NCBI GenBank assembly: GCA_947498935.1
Contig: CANMMM010000002.1
Coordinates: 1 to 64,000, forward strand
Length of the DNA stretch: 64,000 nucleotides
Direction: 5' to 3'
Origin: an uncultured Aquimarina sp.
GTDB taxonomy: Bacteria > Bacteroidota > Bacteroidia > Flavobacteriales > Flavobacteriaceae
Shown: in pieces, positions 1 to 9,383 of the stretch
Layout of the letters: every line of letters begins with the position of its first letter
Position numbering within the stretch: position 1 is the stretch's first letter
Notes under the pieces: generated by a model
The model's input: only the letters and a program-made list of their open reading frames with translations
Database searches by the model: none
What the model was told of the DNA's origin: nothing
Program-made: the position numbers and the translations under genes

Positions 1-3
1 TCG

Positions 4-75
4 TAGCCCGTAGGGGAATCGAACCCCTCTTACCAGGATGAAAACCTGGCGTCCTAGCCGATAGACGAACGGGCC
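4..75 (-). tRNA. tRNA-Glu (UUC), copy 1
   Basis: A full cloverleaf can be folded on the minus strand. The acceptor stem is GGCCCGT with ACGGGCT, the anticodon stem is CCAGG/CCTGG with loop TTTTCAT (anticodon TTC), and the T-arm is AGGGG-TTCGATT-CCCCT. The discriminator is A and CCA is not encoded. The sequence is the same as the second copy 66 bp away, so this is a tandem tRNA-Glu pair. Confidence 0.95.
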
Positions 76-141
76 ATTAACTATTTATTTTTTCGGAGTG
101 CAAATATAAAATGTTATTTTTAAATCTGCAACTTTTTTTCG

Positions 142-213
142 TAGCCCGTAGGGGAATCGAACCCCTCTTACCAGGATGAAAACCTGGCGTCCTAGCCGAT
201 AGACGAACGGGCC
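142..213 (-). tRNA. tRNA-Glu (UUC), copy 2
   Basis: This is identical in sequence to the tRNA at 4-75 and folds the same way with anticodon TTC. It would be transcribed first on the minus strand. The 66-bp spacer is AT-rich, so the two are probably cut from one precursor. The end of proS lies about 80 bp upstream on the same strand. Confidence 0.95.
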
Positions 214-293
214 ATAGTTGTTTGCCTTAATTGCGGATGCAAAAATACAACTATTTTTAGATTCAGCAAGAGTTATTTTGATTTTTTTTGAAA

Positions 294-1772
294 TTAATAT
301 GCCTTTGCAAACAAAACTCTTGACAATGAAGGCTTTCCACTATACATACATATTCCTTTTTCTTCTTTTGCATCTAAAGGAATACAACGTATCGTCGCTT
401 TAGTCTCTTCTTTTATCTTTTGTTCTGTCGCTATGGTACCATCCCAATGCGCCGAAATAAAGCCTCCTTTGGTCTCTAACACCTTTTTAAACTCTTCATA
501 AGAGTTTACTTCTGTAATATGTGCATCTCTAAATTCAGTTGCTTTTTGATGCAATTGGTCTTGAATCTCCACTAATAGCGATTCTATAGTATCTACTACA
601 CTATCTCGCTGTACAAATTGCTTAGACAATGTATCTCTCCTCGCTAATTCCACAGTCCCTTTTTCTAAGTCTTTTGGTCCTATAGCAATACGTAATGGTA
701 CTCCTTGTAATTCGTATTGTGCAAATTTAGCGCCAGGGCGGTGCGTATCTCTGTTATCAAATTTCACAGAAATTCCTTTTGCTCGTAGTGCTACCACTAA
801 CTCATTAGCTACTTCAGAAATCTGATCTAATTGTTCTTGTCCTTTATATATAGGTACTATTACTACCTGTATCGGAGCTAAGTTTGGGGGTAACACCAAC
901 CCATTATCATCACTATGCGTCATGATCAGTGCTCCCATTAATCTTGTAGACACGCCCCAAGAAGTAGCCCATACATAATCTTGTTTCCCTTCTTTAGAAG
1001 TAAACTTCACATCAAAAGCCTTAGCAAAATTTTGCCCTAAGAAATGAGAAGTCCCTGCCTGTAATGCTTTTCCATCCTGCATCAATGCTTCGATACAATA
1101 CGTATCATCAGCCCCTGCGAAACGCTCGCTTTCTGTCTTTCTACCTTTGATCACAGGAATCGCCATAAAGTTTTCTACAAAATCAGCATATACATCATTC
1201 ATTTGTTCTGTTTCTGCAATAGCTTCTTGTTTTGTTTCATGCGCTGTATGCCCTTCTTGCCATAAAAATTCTGCTGTACGAAGGAACAAACGAGTACGCA
1301 TTTCCCATCGTACTACATTCGCCCACTGATTGACCAAAATAGGTAAATCTCTATATGACTGTATCCACCCTTTATATGTATTCCAGATAATAGCCTCTGA
1401 TGTAGGTCGTACAATCAGTTCTTCTTCTAACTTAGCTTCTGGATCTGCTATTAACTTAGAGGCATCATTAGGGTCAGTTTTTAATCGATAATGCGTAACT
1501 ACCGCACATTCTTTTGCGAATCCTTCAGCATTTTTTTCTTCAGCCTCGAACAAACTCTTGGGTACAAAAAGTGGAAAGTAAGCATTCTGATGTCCAGTTT
1601 CTTTGAATTTCTTATCCAATTCTGCTTGCATTTTTTCCCAAATAGCATATCCGTATGGTTTAATCACCATACAGCCTCTTACTGCCGAGTTCTCAGCTAA
1701 ATCAGCCTTTACCACCAGTTCGTTATACCATTTTGAATAATCTTCACTCCTTTTTGTTAGATTTTTGCTCAT
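294..1772 (-). CDS. proS: Prolyl-tRNA synthetase (short, archaeal/eukaryotic-like type)
   Basis: This cytoplasmic class II aminoacyl-tRNA synthetase charges tRNA-Pro. The 492 residues match the short ProS type that lacks the YbaK-like editing insert found in the E. coli enzyme. Class II signatures are visible: RPTSEAIIW at about 122-130, a motif 2 region with [21 protein letters not shown] spread over 155-175, and a motif 3 region near 275-290 with [15 protein letters not shown]. The anticodon-binding domain follows at about 300-410, and the protein ends in the C-terminal Tyr (KAY) seen in this subtype. It starts at an ATG and is divergent from the lipoprotein gene at 1872. A -7-like box (AATATTTG) lies just upstream on the minus strand. 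Confidence 0.97.
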   Translation of the reverse strand: MSKNLTKRSEDYSKWYNELVVKADLAENSAVRGCMVIKPYGYAIWEKMQAELDKKFKETGHQNAYFPLFVPKSLFEAEEKNAEGFAKECAVVTHYRLKTDPNDASKLIADPEAKLEEELIVRPTSEAIIWNTYKGWIQSYRDLPILVNQWANVVRWEMRTRLFLRTAEFLWQEGHTAHETKQEAIAETEQMNDVYADFVENFMAIPVIKGRKTESERFAGADDTYCIEALMQDGKALQAGTSHFLGQNFAKAFDVKFTSKEGKQDYVWATSWGVSTRLMGALIMTHSDDNGLVLPPNLAPIQVVIVPIYKGQEQLDQISEVANELVVALRAKGISVKFDNRDTHRPGAKFAQYELQGVPLRIAIGPKDLEKGTVELARRDTLSKQFVQRDSVVDTIESLLVEIQDQLHQKATEFRDAHITEVNSYEEFKKVLETKGGFISAHWDGTIATEQKIKEETKATIRCIPLDAKEEKGICMYSGKPSLSRVLFAKAY

Positions 1773-1836
1773 AAACCTCTGTTTGGCACAAATATTGTGT
1801 CTTTGTTAAATAAAAAATAGTTAGCGCAAAACTAAC

Positions 1837-1844
1837 TAAATTTG
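1837..1844 (+). promoter_or_regulatory. -7 promoter box for the lipoprotein gene
   Basis: TAAATTTG matches the Bacteroidota -7 consensus TAnnTTTG and lies 27 bp before the start codon at 1872. No TTG sits at the usual 17-23 bp spacing, so the -33 element is weak or absent. Confidence 0.5.
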
Positions 1845-1871
1845 CAATGTTCAACAATAAAATAAGGAGAT

Positions 1872-2891
1872 ATGCGACTTAAAAATTATTTTAGAAAAAA
1901 TGGAACTGTAGGCACGTTGCTTGCAGCAACCTTGCTTATGTTGACGTCTTGTGGCTCATATGAATATGTATCTTATAATGACGGAATATACAATGATGGT
2001 AACAGCTCACAAAATTACGAACCAGCCACTCGCACTCCCAACACAGCACCTTCTTCTTATTACTCTAATTACTTTGCAGAAAAATCAGCTCAGTACGATG
2101 CTGCCGCAGAAGACGGTACCATCTTTACTGATATAGATAATTATTCTAGCGAGAACTATGATCCCGCAGATAGCACTAACGTAGCCTTGCAGTATGAAAA
2201 AAGCCAACCTTCATGGGGTAGTGACAGTGATAATGTAACTGTAAATGTATACAACAACGGATGGAATAATCGTCCTTTCTGGGGTGCTGGTTATGGATAT
2301 GGTGGCTTTTATGACCCATTTTGGTATGGAGGCGGATATGGCTGGAGACTAGGATTTGGAAACCCTTACTGGCGAGGAGGATTTTATGGAGGAGGCTTCT
2401 ACGGAGGTTTTTATAACGGATTCCACCACCCTTATTACTATAATAATTTTGCCTTTAGAGGTAACAGATACATTGCTTATAACAGAGGTTACCGAAGAGG
2501 ATATTTAGCCAACAGCTATCGAAACCGTAGAATTTATAATTCTAGAGCTGGATACAGAAGTAGATCATACGCTAACCGCAATACATACAACAGAAGAACA
2601 AGAAGCTACAACAGTAGTCCTCGTAGAAGTAGTAACAATCGTAATTACAACAATAATAGAAGTAGAAGCTATTCTAACAATAGATCAGCTACCCCTAGAA
2701 CCAATCGTTACCGATCATATAGAAATAATGGAAATCGATCTAGCACCTCTAGAAGCAGAAACTACAACAGCTCTAGAAGTAGAAATTATAATAGTTCTAG
2801 AAGAAGTTCTAATTACTCTAGAAGCGGTAGATCATCTGGTAGTAGAAGTAGATCATATAGTCCATCTAGAGGCCGCAGCGGCAGAAGATAA
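1872..2891 (+). CDS. Tyr/Gly- and Arg/Ser/Asn-rich lipoprotein, unknown function
   Basis: This 339-residue protein has a lipoprotein signal peptide with lipobox LTSC and Cys at about residue 27. An acidic N-terminal third is followed by a Gly/Tyr/Trp/Phe-rich stretch at about 130-200 (repeats such as GGGFYGGFY). The last 130 residues are almost only Arg, Ser, Asn and Tyr (SRSRNYNSS repeats), which makes the tail strongly basic. It is predicted to be membrane-anchored with a disordered cationic tail that could bind polyanions, but that role is inference. I recall similar genes beside proS and a FadL-type porin in other flavobacteria. The ATG is preceded by AAGGAGAT, a good ribosome-binding site, which is unusual in this window. 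Confidence 0.75.
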   Translation: MRLKNYFRKNGTVGTLLAATLLMLTSCGSYEYVSYNDGIYNDGNSSQNYEPATRTPNTAPSSYYSNYFAEKSAQYDAAAEDGTIFTDIDNYSSENYDPADSTNVALQYEKSQPSWGSDSDNVTVNVYNNGWNNRPFWGAGYGYGGFYDPFWYGGGYGWRLGFGNPYWRGGFYGGGFYGGFYNGFHHPYYYNNFAFRGNRYIAYNRGYRRGYLANSYRNRRIYNSRAGYRSRSYANRNTYNRRTRSYNSSPRRSSNNRNYNNNRSRSYSNNRSATPRTNRYRSYRNNGNRSSTSRSRNYNSSRSRNYNSSRRSSNYSRSGRSSGSRSRSYSPSRGRSGRR

Positions 2892-2905
2892 ATCATAACA
2901 ATATT

Positions 2906-3067
2906 GAAGGAGTTTAAACTTTTTGCAATTTGCTATAAAAACAATCTTTTGCACCCAAATTTTGCAATTTTTAAGCTCCGTAGCGCTACTATGCAACAAA
3001 AAAAATTACTGCATTTGGTCACAAAATCTTCGATTTTCGCTGAAATCGAAAAAGTTTAAATCACTTC
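2906..3067 (+). repeat. Family 1 fold-back repeat, full-length copy A
   Basis: This 162-bp imperfect palindrome begins GAAGGAGTTTAAACTTTTT and ends with the inverted form of GAAGTGATTTAAACTTTTT. Its centre is CGTAGCGCTACTATG. The left and right arms align with each other as reverse complements along their length with scattered mismatches. It fills the space between the lipoprotein gene and the porin gene. It contains no reading frame of note. It is MITE-like: short, non-coding, with inverted termini and several copies in the window. Confidence 0.85.
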
Positions 3068-3098
3068 ATTTACTAAACAAAGGACAATACCCCTAATT

Positions 3099-4613
3099 AT
3101 GAAAAAAATATTTTTATTCATAACAGCATTCTCTATATCTATACTCAACGCTCAAGACATCTCAGATGGACTGAGATACGGACAACAGGACATTAAAGGT
3201 ACCGCCCGTTACAGAAGTATGAGTGGTGCATTTGGCGCTCTCGGTGGAGATCTATCTGCCATCCATGTCAATCCTGCTGGGTCTGCTGTTTTTTCAAACT
3301 CATATGCATCCCTTACTTTATCCAATACAGATATCAGCAATGATGCATGGCTTGGAAACGGTTTTAACACCTCAAACACCAGCAGCTTTAATTTTAACCA
3401 ATTAGGAGCAGTGTTCACTTATAGCCACCCTATTAAAGAACACCCTATAAATAAATTAGCTTTAGCATTTACCTATGATCAAACATCAGACAATGTAGAT
3501 GAGATTATTGGCTTCGGCACCACTAATAACTCCATTGATTCTTTCTTTCTAGGTACTGCACAAGGGATCCCCTTAGACCTCATCACTCCTAGAAGTGGAG
3601 AAAGCATTAATGATCTTTACAGCTTCTTAGGAGAAACCCAGGGTACCAATGCACAAACAGCATTTTTAGGCCATGAAAGTTTCCTTATCGAAGCCGTAAA
3701 TCCAGACAACCCTGATAACACTGATTATGTATCCAATGTAGCCCCTGGTAATTTTGATCAAGAATACCAATTAGAAAGCACTGGATTAAATGGTAAGTTT
3801 ACCATCAATGGTAGTATCCAGATACAAAAACGTTTTTATGTAGGAGGTAGTCTTAATTTCCATTTTATCAATTACGATAGAACCACGAATTTTTTTGAGC
3901 GAAATGACAACGTCGATAGCAGCATTAATGATATTATTTTTACCAACAAGCTATCCACTCTGGGATCCGGTATCTCTGCACAAATTGGAGGAATTGCTAA
4001 AGTATCTAAAATGCTTAGGCTCGGATTATCATTAGAATCTCCTACTTGGCACACTATACAAGAAGAAACCACACAACGCTTAGAAACCTCTAGTAATGCT
4101 AATGGCACTGCAATCGTAAACCCCAATATCATCAATTTATTTCCTGAATACCAATTACGCACTCCTGGAAGGGCTATAGCCAGTGCAGCTATCTTATTTG
4201 ACAACAAAGGATTGATCAGCATTGATTACAGTTACAAAGATCACCGAAACACGTCTTTTGACTCCGAACAAGGCAATAATGAATTCTCGGATCTAAATAA
4301 CCGTATTGATCAAGCTTTACAAGCAGCATCCTCTATTCGTATAGGAGGAGAATTAAGAAATGGACAGTGGAGTTTTAGAGGCGGAATTCTATACGAAGAA
4401 AGCCCTTATAAAGACGATCTGATACTTGGCGAAAAAACAGGAGCATCATTAGGGATTGGGTATAATTTCGGAAAATTCAAATTCGATGTTGCATATGATT
4501 ACGCAGAACAAGATCGTACAGAAGCCCCCTATCCAACATCTAATATTTCTAATTTAGTATCCATAACCAACTTTAGAGACACACTGACCTTTACCCTAGG
4601 TTTAAACTTATAA
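3099..4613 (+). CDS. OmpP1/FadL-family outer-membrane transport protein
   Basis: This 504-residue outer-membrane beta-barrel has an N-terminal signal peptide cleaved after LNAQ (about residue 19). The mature start DISDGLRYGQQDIKGTARYRS and the following GAFGALGGDLSAIHVNPAGSA stretch are typical of the FadL/TodX fold, where the N-terminal hatch and NPAG motif sit at the barrel base. Alternating aromatic/polar strands run to a C-terminal strand ending TFTLGLNL. The family imports hydrophobic compounds such as long-chain fatty acids; the substrate here is unknown. Flavobacterial members are sometimes annotated as hemin receptors, which the sequence does not support on its own. The start is an ATG 32 bp after repeat copy A. 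Confidence 0.88.
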   Translation: MKKIFLFITAFSISILNAQDISDGLRYGQQDIKGTARYRSMSGAFGALGGDLSAIHVNPAGSAVFSNSYASLTLSNTDISNDAWLGNGFNTSNTSSFNFNQLGAVFTYSHPIKEHPINKLALAFTYDQTSDNVDEIIGFGTTNNSIDSFFLGTAQGIPLDLITPRSGESINDLYSFLGETQGTNAQTAFLGHESFLIEAVNPDNPDNTDYVSNVAPGNFDQEYQLESTGLNGKFTINGSIQIQKRFYVGGSLNFHFINYDRTTNFFERNDNVDSSINDIIFTNKLSTLGSGISAQIGGIAKVSKMLRLGLSLESPTWHTIQEETTQRLETSSNANGTAIVNPNIINLFPEYQLRTPGRAIASAAILFDNKGLISIDYSYKDHRNTSFDSEQGNNEFSDLNNRIDQALQAASSIRIGGELRNGQWSFRGGILYEESPYKDDLILGEKTGASLGIGYNFGKFKFDVAYDYAEQDRTEAPYPTSNISNLVSITNFRDTLTFTLGLNL

Positions 4614-4618
4614 ATAAA

Positions 4619-4638
4619 GAAGTGGTTAAAACCACTTC
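4619..4638. repeat. End-only remnant of family 1 repeat
   Basis: This perfect 20-bp palindrome consists of the two termini of the family 1 element (GAAGTGGTT and AACCACTTC) joined by AA with everything internal missing. It lies 6 bp after the porin stop codon and could add to the transcription stop there. Confidence 0.6.
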
Positions 4639-4645
4639 AATACAT

Positions 4646-4701
4646 ATTTTCCAATTCAAAGCATTTTCTGAAGTCGCACATCAGGCTTTGTATTGGAAAA
4701 T
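4646..4701. terminator. Hairpin between convergent genes
   Basis: Two 17-nt arms, ATTTTCCAATTCAAAGC and GCTTTGTATTGGAAAAT, pair with one mismatch around a 22-nt loop. The hairpin lies between the convergent porin gene and the type-B T9SS gene, so it can serve either strand. No long T-run follows it. Confidence 0.5.
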
Positions 4702-4706
4702 AGTAT

Positions 4707-6218
4707 TTAGCGCACCAGTGCAAAACTGCCTGAGAACATTTTACGGCTTCTAGCCGCATCCCGATCTGCTTGTTCATTATACTCTGCCCTAAACCAATAC
4801 TGAGAAGAAGGCATTAAACTACCATTATATGTACCATCCCACCCGCTACTACCAGGCGCTAATTGTTTCAGTAATTTACCATCTCTATTAAAAATATAAA
4901 TCAATGTCACCTGTGGCTGATCCTCTGTATTGATCAAATTCCATGTATCATGAAACCCATCTCCATTCGGTGTAAAATACTTAGGATATCCTAAAATCAT
5001 AATAGGTACAGACACTCCCTCATTAGTAGCACAATTCACATACCTACTTACGATTTGATAATCTCCAGGAGGTACATCCTCAAATATTGGCGAGGACTGA
5101 AACGGCCTATATTCTACAAAACCAGTAGAAGATGACAATGAGCGATCCAATCTATATTCAAAATCCGTAAAACCAGCCGCTATTATGTCTGGACTCGTCG
5201 TTACTGAAGCTGTAACCGTATAACTACCCGAAAAAGAAGGTTCTGCAATACTATACGACACCGCTATCGAAGGCACAGACACATCCAATACCGTTACCTC
5301 GTCTGGTGAATCTATCACCTCTACCCCCGATGCATCAAACCCTCTCAATCGATACACACCATCAGACATTATTTGATCATAAAAAGGCAATGTCGCCCCA
5401 GGAATATCTTGAAAATCTGTGGTCCCTACAGCTGCCCTAGACCACTGAAAAGTTACAGCAGTAGGAAAACGCCCTTCTACCGTAATTGGATATTCACCCG
5501 CTCCGCATACTGGAATCTGCTCTGGCGCAATCCCTGGTGTCAATACACTACAATCTGTAGTCCCTGCATTCTCCGCATCTAAATTCGTTTGTTCCAATTG
5601 CAGCACTCCCATTTCATCTGCAAAATTCGTAATCAACACTATATAATACTCCCCTTCCATTCCTTCTGGGATCGTCAATGTCTCTATAAAATTGGCATCC
5701 GATGTCCTTGCATAGCTACAATCTATAATACTCGTATGATCGCTATTCGTTAGATAAAAAGCAGGCTCATCTACATTATTCACACACTCCGCAGGTCGAA
5801 TATTCTCTCCATCATTATTCAGGTCACATCCTTTGGCTAATTCCGCTTCACAATCTACGATATACGAAGTTTCGAAAGGTCCCCATGCGATAAAATCCAC
5901 ATCCAATTGCCGCTCTCCACTATCCAATATACTATCACCATCAGCATCTACCCACTGTCGTATATCAAACACCAACTCTCCAGATTCTGCAATCCTCAAA
6001 AAATACCACGATGGATTCGGTGTCGTATTCAAACACCCTATTTCTCCTAATCCATTCAAATCACCAATAGTATTCGGAAATGTTAATTCTACAGAAGCAT
6101 CAGAACAGAAAGGCTGCGCTAATCTACATGCCGTTTCAAAATCCTGTGCCTGCACACTATATATCAAACACACACACATCATTATCATCCATCTACCACG
6201 AAACACTAGGCTACTCAT
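4707..6218 (-). CDS. T9SS type B sorting-domain protein, secreted
   Basis: This 503-residue cell-surface or secreted protein has a signal peptide (about 1-24, ending VQAQ). The central part at about 26-200 is a Cys-containing domain of the kind often found before Ig-like repeats in large flavobacterial adhesins. Ig-like segments follow at about 225-405. The C-terminus is a gliding-motility-type (CHU_C, type B) sorting domain: YPKYFTPNGDGFHDTWNL at about 410, then IYIFNRDGKLL, GWDGTYNG and a final strand ending SGSFALVR. Type B substrates leave through the type IX system and often stay attached to the surface. The ligand or function of the N-terminal region is unknown. Confidence 0.88.
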   Translation of the reverse strand: MSSLVFRGRWMIMMCVCLIYSVQAQDFETACRLAQPFCSDASVELTFPNTIGDLNGLGEIGCLNTTPNPSWYFLRIAESGELVFDIRQWVDADGDSILDSGERQLDVDFIAWGPFETSYIVDCEAELAKGCDLNNDGENIRPAECVNNVDEPAFYLTNSDHTSIIDCSYARTSDANFIETLTIPEGMEGEYYIVLITNFADEMGVLQLEQTNLDAENAGTTDCSVLTPGIAPEQIPVCGAGEYPITVEGRFPTAVTFQWSRAAVGTTDFQDIPGATLPFYDQIMSDGVYRLRGFDASGVEVIDSPDEVTVLDVSVPSIAVSYSIAEPSFSGSYTVTASVTTSPDIIAAGFTDFEYRLDRSLSSSTGFVEYRPFQSSPIFEDVPPGDYQIVSRYVNCATNEGVSVPIMILGYPKYFTPNGDGFHDTWNLINTEDQPQVTLIYIFNRDGKLLKQLAPGSSGWDGTYNGSLMPSSQYWFRAEYNEQADRDAARSRKMFSGSFALVR

Positions 6219-6279
6219 ATATACTAACTATTTTATTTTGGAGCTTCACACTTATATTTTATCATCTTGTATATGTTTT

Positions 6280-6369
6280 GGGCGTTACCCACAAGGGGTC
6301 GGGCTATCCGCTACAATTCCTCGCACCTCCTGCGTCGGGCTGTGGGATTTCCACTACTATCCCTAACGC
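6280..6369 (+). repeat. Family 2 repeat R1 (subtype II)
   Basis: This 90-bp element begins GGGCGTTACCCACAAGGGG and ends CCCTAACGC, so the outermost bases form the inverted pair GCGTTA/TAACGC. The interior (CTACAATTCCTCGC ... GCTGTGGGATTTCCACTAC) matches the R6 and R7 copies on the opposite strand. It lies in the spacer before folE. Confidence 0.8.
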
Positions 6370-6619
6370 AATTATAGCATTGCACTACCTAAACACATAG
6401 CGCAACTAAGTTACTAAAATAAAATTATGATACAGACCTCTCTTCTCTTTTTATACCGTTAGTACTAGTACATTCATTAAGCACTCCAGATTCGACCTCT
6501 CCTCTAAATTTTAGTAGCAAAACACTTTCAAAAGCCGTAAAAACCATCCATATTCACAAAATTTTATTGATCTCCTACAATTGTTAACATAGCTTTTATT
6601 AAGTAAAAAGACAAAATTG
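6370..6619. other. Non-coding spacer before folE
   Basis: About 250 bp of AT-rich sequence follow repeat R1. I see no gene, no clear hairpin and no RNA motif here before the folE promoter box at 6620. Confidence 0.5.
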
Positions 6620-6627
6620 TATCTTTG
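6620..6627 (+). promoter_or_regulatory. -7 promoter box for folE
   Basis: TATCTTTG matches TAnnTTTG. It implies an RNA start near 6634 and a leader of about 105 nt before the GTG start of folE. No TTG at the standard distance was found. Confidence 0.45.
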
Positions 6628-6739
6628 GCAATCATTTATGTACAGTTACATACGAGTGAGATTTAAAAATATAACATCGAAACGATCGTTTATACTTTTA
6701 ATCAGTATTTAATTTTTTTAAGAATCTAAAACAAAACTA

Positions 6740-7420
6740 GTGAAGATAGACAAAGCACTTGAAGCCATCGAAGCACTGGGAGATAATCATGTAGCTACGA
6801 GCGCTGACACCCCACTGAGAGAAGATGCATTTGCAATGAGTAATGAAGAAAAAATTGCTTTGATCCAGAAGGACGTAGAACATATTATGGAAACATTAGG
6901 CTTAGACCTTACAGATGATAGTCTAAGCGGCACTCCTATGCGGGTAGCTAAAATGTTTGTAAAAGAAATTTTTTCAGGTTTAGATCCAGCCAATAAACCA
7001 AAGGCGTCTACTTTTGATAATAAATACAAATACGGCGAAATGCTCGTAGAGAAAAACATCACTGTATACTCTACTTGCGAACACCACTTATTGCCTATCG
7101 TAGGAAGAGCACATATTGGTTACATTTCTAATGGAACTGTAGTGGGATTATCAAAGATGAATCGAATCGTAGATTACTATGCTAAGCGACCACAAGTCCA
7201 AGAGCGCATGACGATGCAGATTGTACAAGAATTACAAACAGCATTAGGCACCAAAGACGTAGCATGTGTAATCGATGCAAAACACTTATGTGTAAATTCT
7301 AGAGGTATCAGAGATATCGAAAGTAGCACCGTAACCAGCGAATTCGGAGGAAAGTTCAAAGAAGAAGCCGTACGAAGAGAATTCTTAGACTATATCAAAT
7401 TAGACACTGCTTTTCATTAA
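6740..7420 (+). CDS. folE: GTP cyclohydrolase I
   Basis: This cytoplasmic zinc enzyme converts GTP to 7,8-dihydroneopterin triphosphate, the entry step to folate/pterin and (through QueD) queuosine precursors. The catalytic zinc ligands are visible: Cys113 and His116 in STCEHHLLPIVG, and Cys184 in KHLCVNSRGI. GTP-binding motifs GLSKMNRIVDYYAKRPQVQERM and SSTVTSEFGG follow. At 226 residues it has the short extra N-terminus common in flavobacteria (GDNHVATSADTPLREDAF). That stretch is conserved in relatives as I remember them, so the GTG at 6740 is preferred over the ATG at 6836. It is the first of four co-directional genes, 37 bp before cysS. Confidence 0.95.
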   Translation: MKIDKALEAIEALGDNHVATSADTPLREDAFAMSNEEKIALIQKDVEHIMETLGLDLTDDSLSGTPMRVAKMFVKEIFSGLDPANKPKASTFDNKYKYGEMLVEKNITVYSTCEHHLLPIVGRAHIGYISNGTVVGLSKMNRIVDYYAKRPQVQERMTMQIVQELQTALGTKDVACVIDAKHLCVNSRGIRDIESSTVTSEFGGKFKEEAVRREFLDYIKLDTAFH

Positions 7421-7457
7421 ACAAATCACTCATCAATAAAAAAACACACATTACATT

Positions 7458-8960
7458 ATGGCGATGGCTCCATTGTACGAATCACAAGAATTAAAAGTTT
7501 ACAACTCCATTACAGGCATCAAAGAAACATTCACTCCCATTACTGCAGGGAATATAGGAATGTATGTTTGCGGCCCCACAGTATACAGCAATGTACACCT
7601 TGGTAATTGTCGTACCTTTATCTCTTTTGATCTCGTATTCAGATACCTAAAACATTTAGAGTACAAAGTTCGCTATGTTCGTAATATTACAGATGCAGGG
7701 CATTTAGAAAATGATTCCGAAGACGGAGAAGACAAGGTATCTAAAAAAGCACGTATAGAACAATTAGAACCAATGGAAATCGTGCAACGCTACACCTTAG
7801 ATTTTCATAATGTTTTAGCTAAGTTTAATAATTTACCCCCTAGCATAGAGCCCACTGCTACAGGTCATATTATAGAACAAATAGAAATTATTAAATCCAT
7901 TATCGATAATGGATTTGCTTATGAAGCTAATGGATCTGTTTATTTTGATGTCAAGAAGTTTAATGAAACCAACAAGTACGGAAAGCTGAGCGGACGTAAC
8001 TTAGAAGACATGATTGCCAATACGCGAGAGCTGGCTGCACAAAGTGACAAAAAAAATCCACAAGATTTTGCACTATGGAAAAAAGCAGAACCAGAGCACA
8101 TCATGCGATGGCCTTCTCCATGGAGTGATGGGTTCCCAGGTTGGCACTTAGAGTGTACCGCTATGAGTACTAAATATCTCGGTGATCAATTCGATATACA
8201 CGGAGGTGGTATGGATCTAAAATTCCCGCACCACGAATGCGAAATTGCACAAGGAGAAGCTTCCTGCGGAAAATCACCTGTTAATTATTGGATGCATGCC
8301 AACATGCTAACATTAAATGGCAAAAAAATGTCTAAATCTACAGGGAATATCATTTCACCAGCAGAGATTTTTGAAGGAGGCAATACCGCCTTAAGCAAAT
8401 CCTTTGCTCCTACCGTGGCTCGTTTCTTTATTTTACAAGCACATTACAGAAGTATCTTAGACTTTTCTAATGACGCCTTAGAAGCCTCAGAAAAAGGTTT
8501 CTATAAATTGATGGAAGCAATCCAAACCTTAGAAAAAATAGCACCTACCTCCACTACTACTGGATTTGCTATTGATCAATGGAAGCAAGAGTGCTACGAT
8601 GCCATGAATGACGACTTTAATAGTCCTATACTGATTGCAAAACTTTTTGATGCTGTAAAATTCATCAATAATCTCAAAGAAGGAAATAACAGTATTTCTA
8701 CTACAGATTTAGAAGTCCTAAAAAACACAATGCATGGATTCGTATTCGATGTATTAGGACTTGTAGATACTCAAAGTGATAGTAGCACCTCTGGAATAGG
8801 AGAAAAATTATCAGGGACAGTAGAATTATTAATCAACCTCAGAGCAGAAGCTAGAGCTAATAAAGATTTTGCTACGAGCGATAAGATACGAGATGAACTT
8901 TTAGCGATGGGCATACAACTCAAAGACGGAAGAGAAGGCACTAGCTTTTCTATCAATTAA
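7458..8960 (+). CDS. cysS: Cysteinyl-tRNA synthetase
   Basis: This class I aminoacyl-tRNA synthetase charges tRNA-Cys in the cytoplasm. The HIGH-type motif is HLGN at 47-50 within [17 protein letters not shown], and KMSKS is at 290-294. The structural zinc is held by Cys38, Cys232, His258 and Cys261 or their neighbours ([10 protein letters not shown] and FPHHECE). The 500-residue length is normal for the family. The C-terminal anticodon-binding part is a little variable, as usual. It follows folE closely and its stop is only 7 bp before yidD, so folE-cysS-yidD may be one transcript. Confidence 0.97.
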   Translation: MAMAPLYESQELKVYNSITGIKETFTPITAGNIGMYVCGPTVYSNVHLGNCRTFISFDLVFRYLKHLEYKVRYVRNITDAGHLENDSEDGEDKVSKKARIEQLEPMEIVQRYTLDFHNVLAKFNNLPPSIEPTATGHIIEQIEIIKSIIDNGFAYEANGSVYFDVKKFNETNKYGKLSGRNLEDMIANTRELAAQSDKKNPQDFALWKKAEPEHIMRWPSPWSDGFPGWHLECTAMSTKYLGDQFDIHGGGMDLKFPHHECEIAQGEASCGKSPVNYWMHANMLTLNGKKMSKSTGNIISPAEIFEGGNTALSKSFAPTVARFFILQAHYRSILDFSNDALEASEKGFYKLMEAIQTLEKIAPTSTTTGFAIDQWKQECYDAMNDDFNSPILIAKLFDAVKFINNLKEGNNSISTTDLEVLKNTMHGFVFDVLGLVDTQSDSSTSGIGEKLSGTVELLINLRAEARANKDFATSDKIRDELLAMGIQLKDGREGTSFSIN

Positions 8961-8967
8961 ATAACGT

Positions 8968-9291
8968 ATGCACAAAAGCGCTTTATTTTTTAAAAAACTA
9001 ACTACAATCCCTTTTATAGGGATTGTACGTTTCTATCAAAAAATAATCTCTCCATTAACACCTGCAACCTGCAGATACCATCCTACGTGCTCTCATTACA
9101 CTATAGAAGCATTGCAAAAACACGGACTTATCAAAGGCAGTATACTCGCTACAAAGCGTATTTTTAGCTGTCACCCTTGGGGAGGTAGTGGTTACGATCC
9201 CGTACCAGACCCCACAGAAACCAATATCTCTAAACCGCCTTGCGGTTGCTCACATACCAAGACAAGCGATACTCCATCAAGTCCTCAATAG
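8968..9291 (+). CDS. yidD: YidD membrane-protein insertion efficiency factor
   Basis: YidD is a small amphipathic inner-membrane-associated protein that helps YidC-dependent insertion of membrane proteins. The 107 residues carry the family core: [13 protein letters not shown] at about 20-32, then [19 protein letters not shown] with its conserved Cys pair, and [16 protein letters not shown] short Cys-rich tail ([11 protein letters not shown]) follows the core. It lies 7 bp after cysS and 92 bp before lgt. Confidence 0.95.
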   Translation: MHKSALFFKKLTTIPFIGIVRFYQKIISPLTPATCRYHPTCSHYTIEALQKHGLIKGSILATKRIFSCHPWGGSGYDPVPDPTETNISKPPCGCSHTKTSDTPSSPQ

Positions 9292-9383
9292 ACATTTAAA
9301 CAAACCTTAACTAGGTTCTGCAATTGTGTAGGATAAAATTGCCTGATTAATACCTATATTTACAACCAATAAAAAAACAGCAT

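Noticed and set aside
3872..4222. A 116-codon frame antisense to the porin gene
   Set aside because: It is a shadow of the FadL-type gene, without signal or domain.
5833..6400. Open frames of 177 and 106 codons on the plus strand
   Set aside because: They run antisense to the type-B T9SS gene and then into family 2 repeat R1; there is no signal or family pattern.
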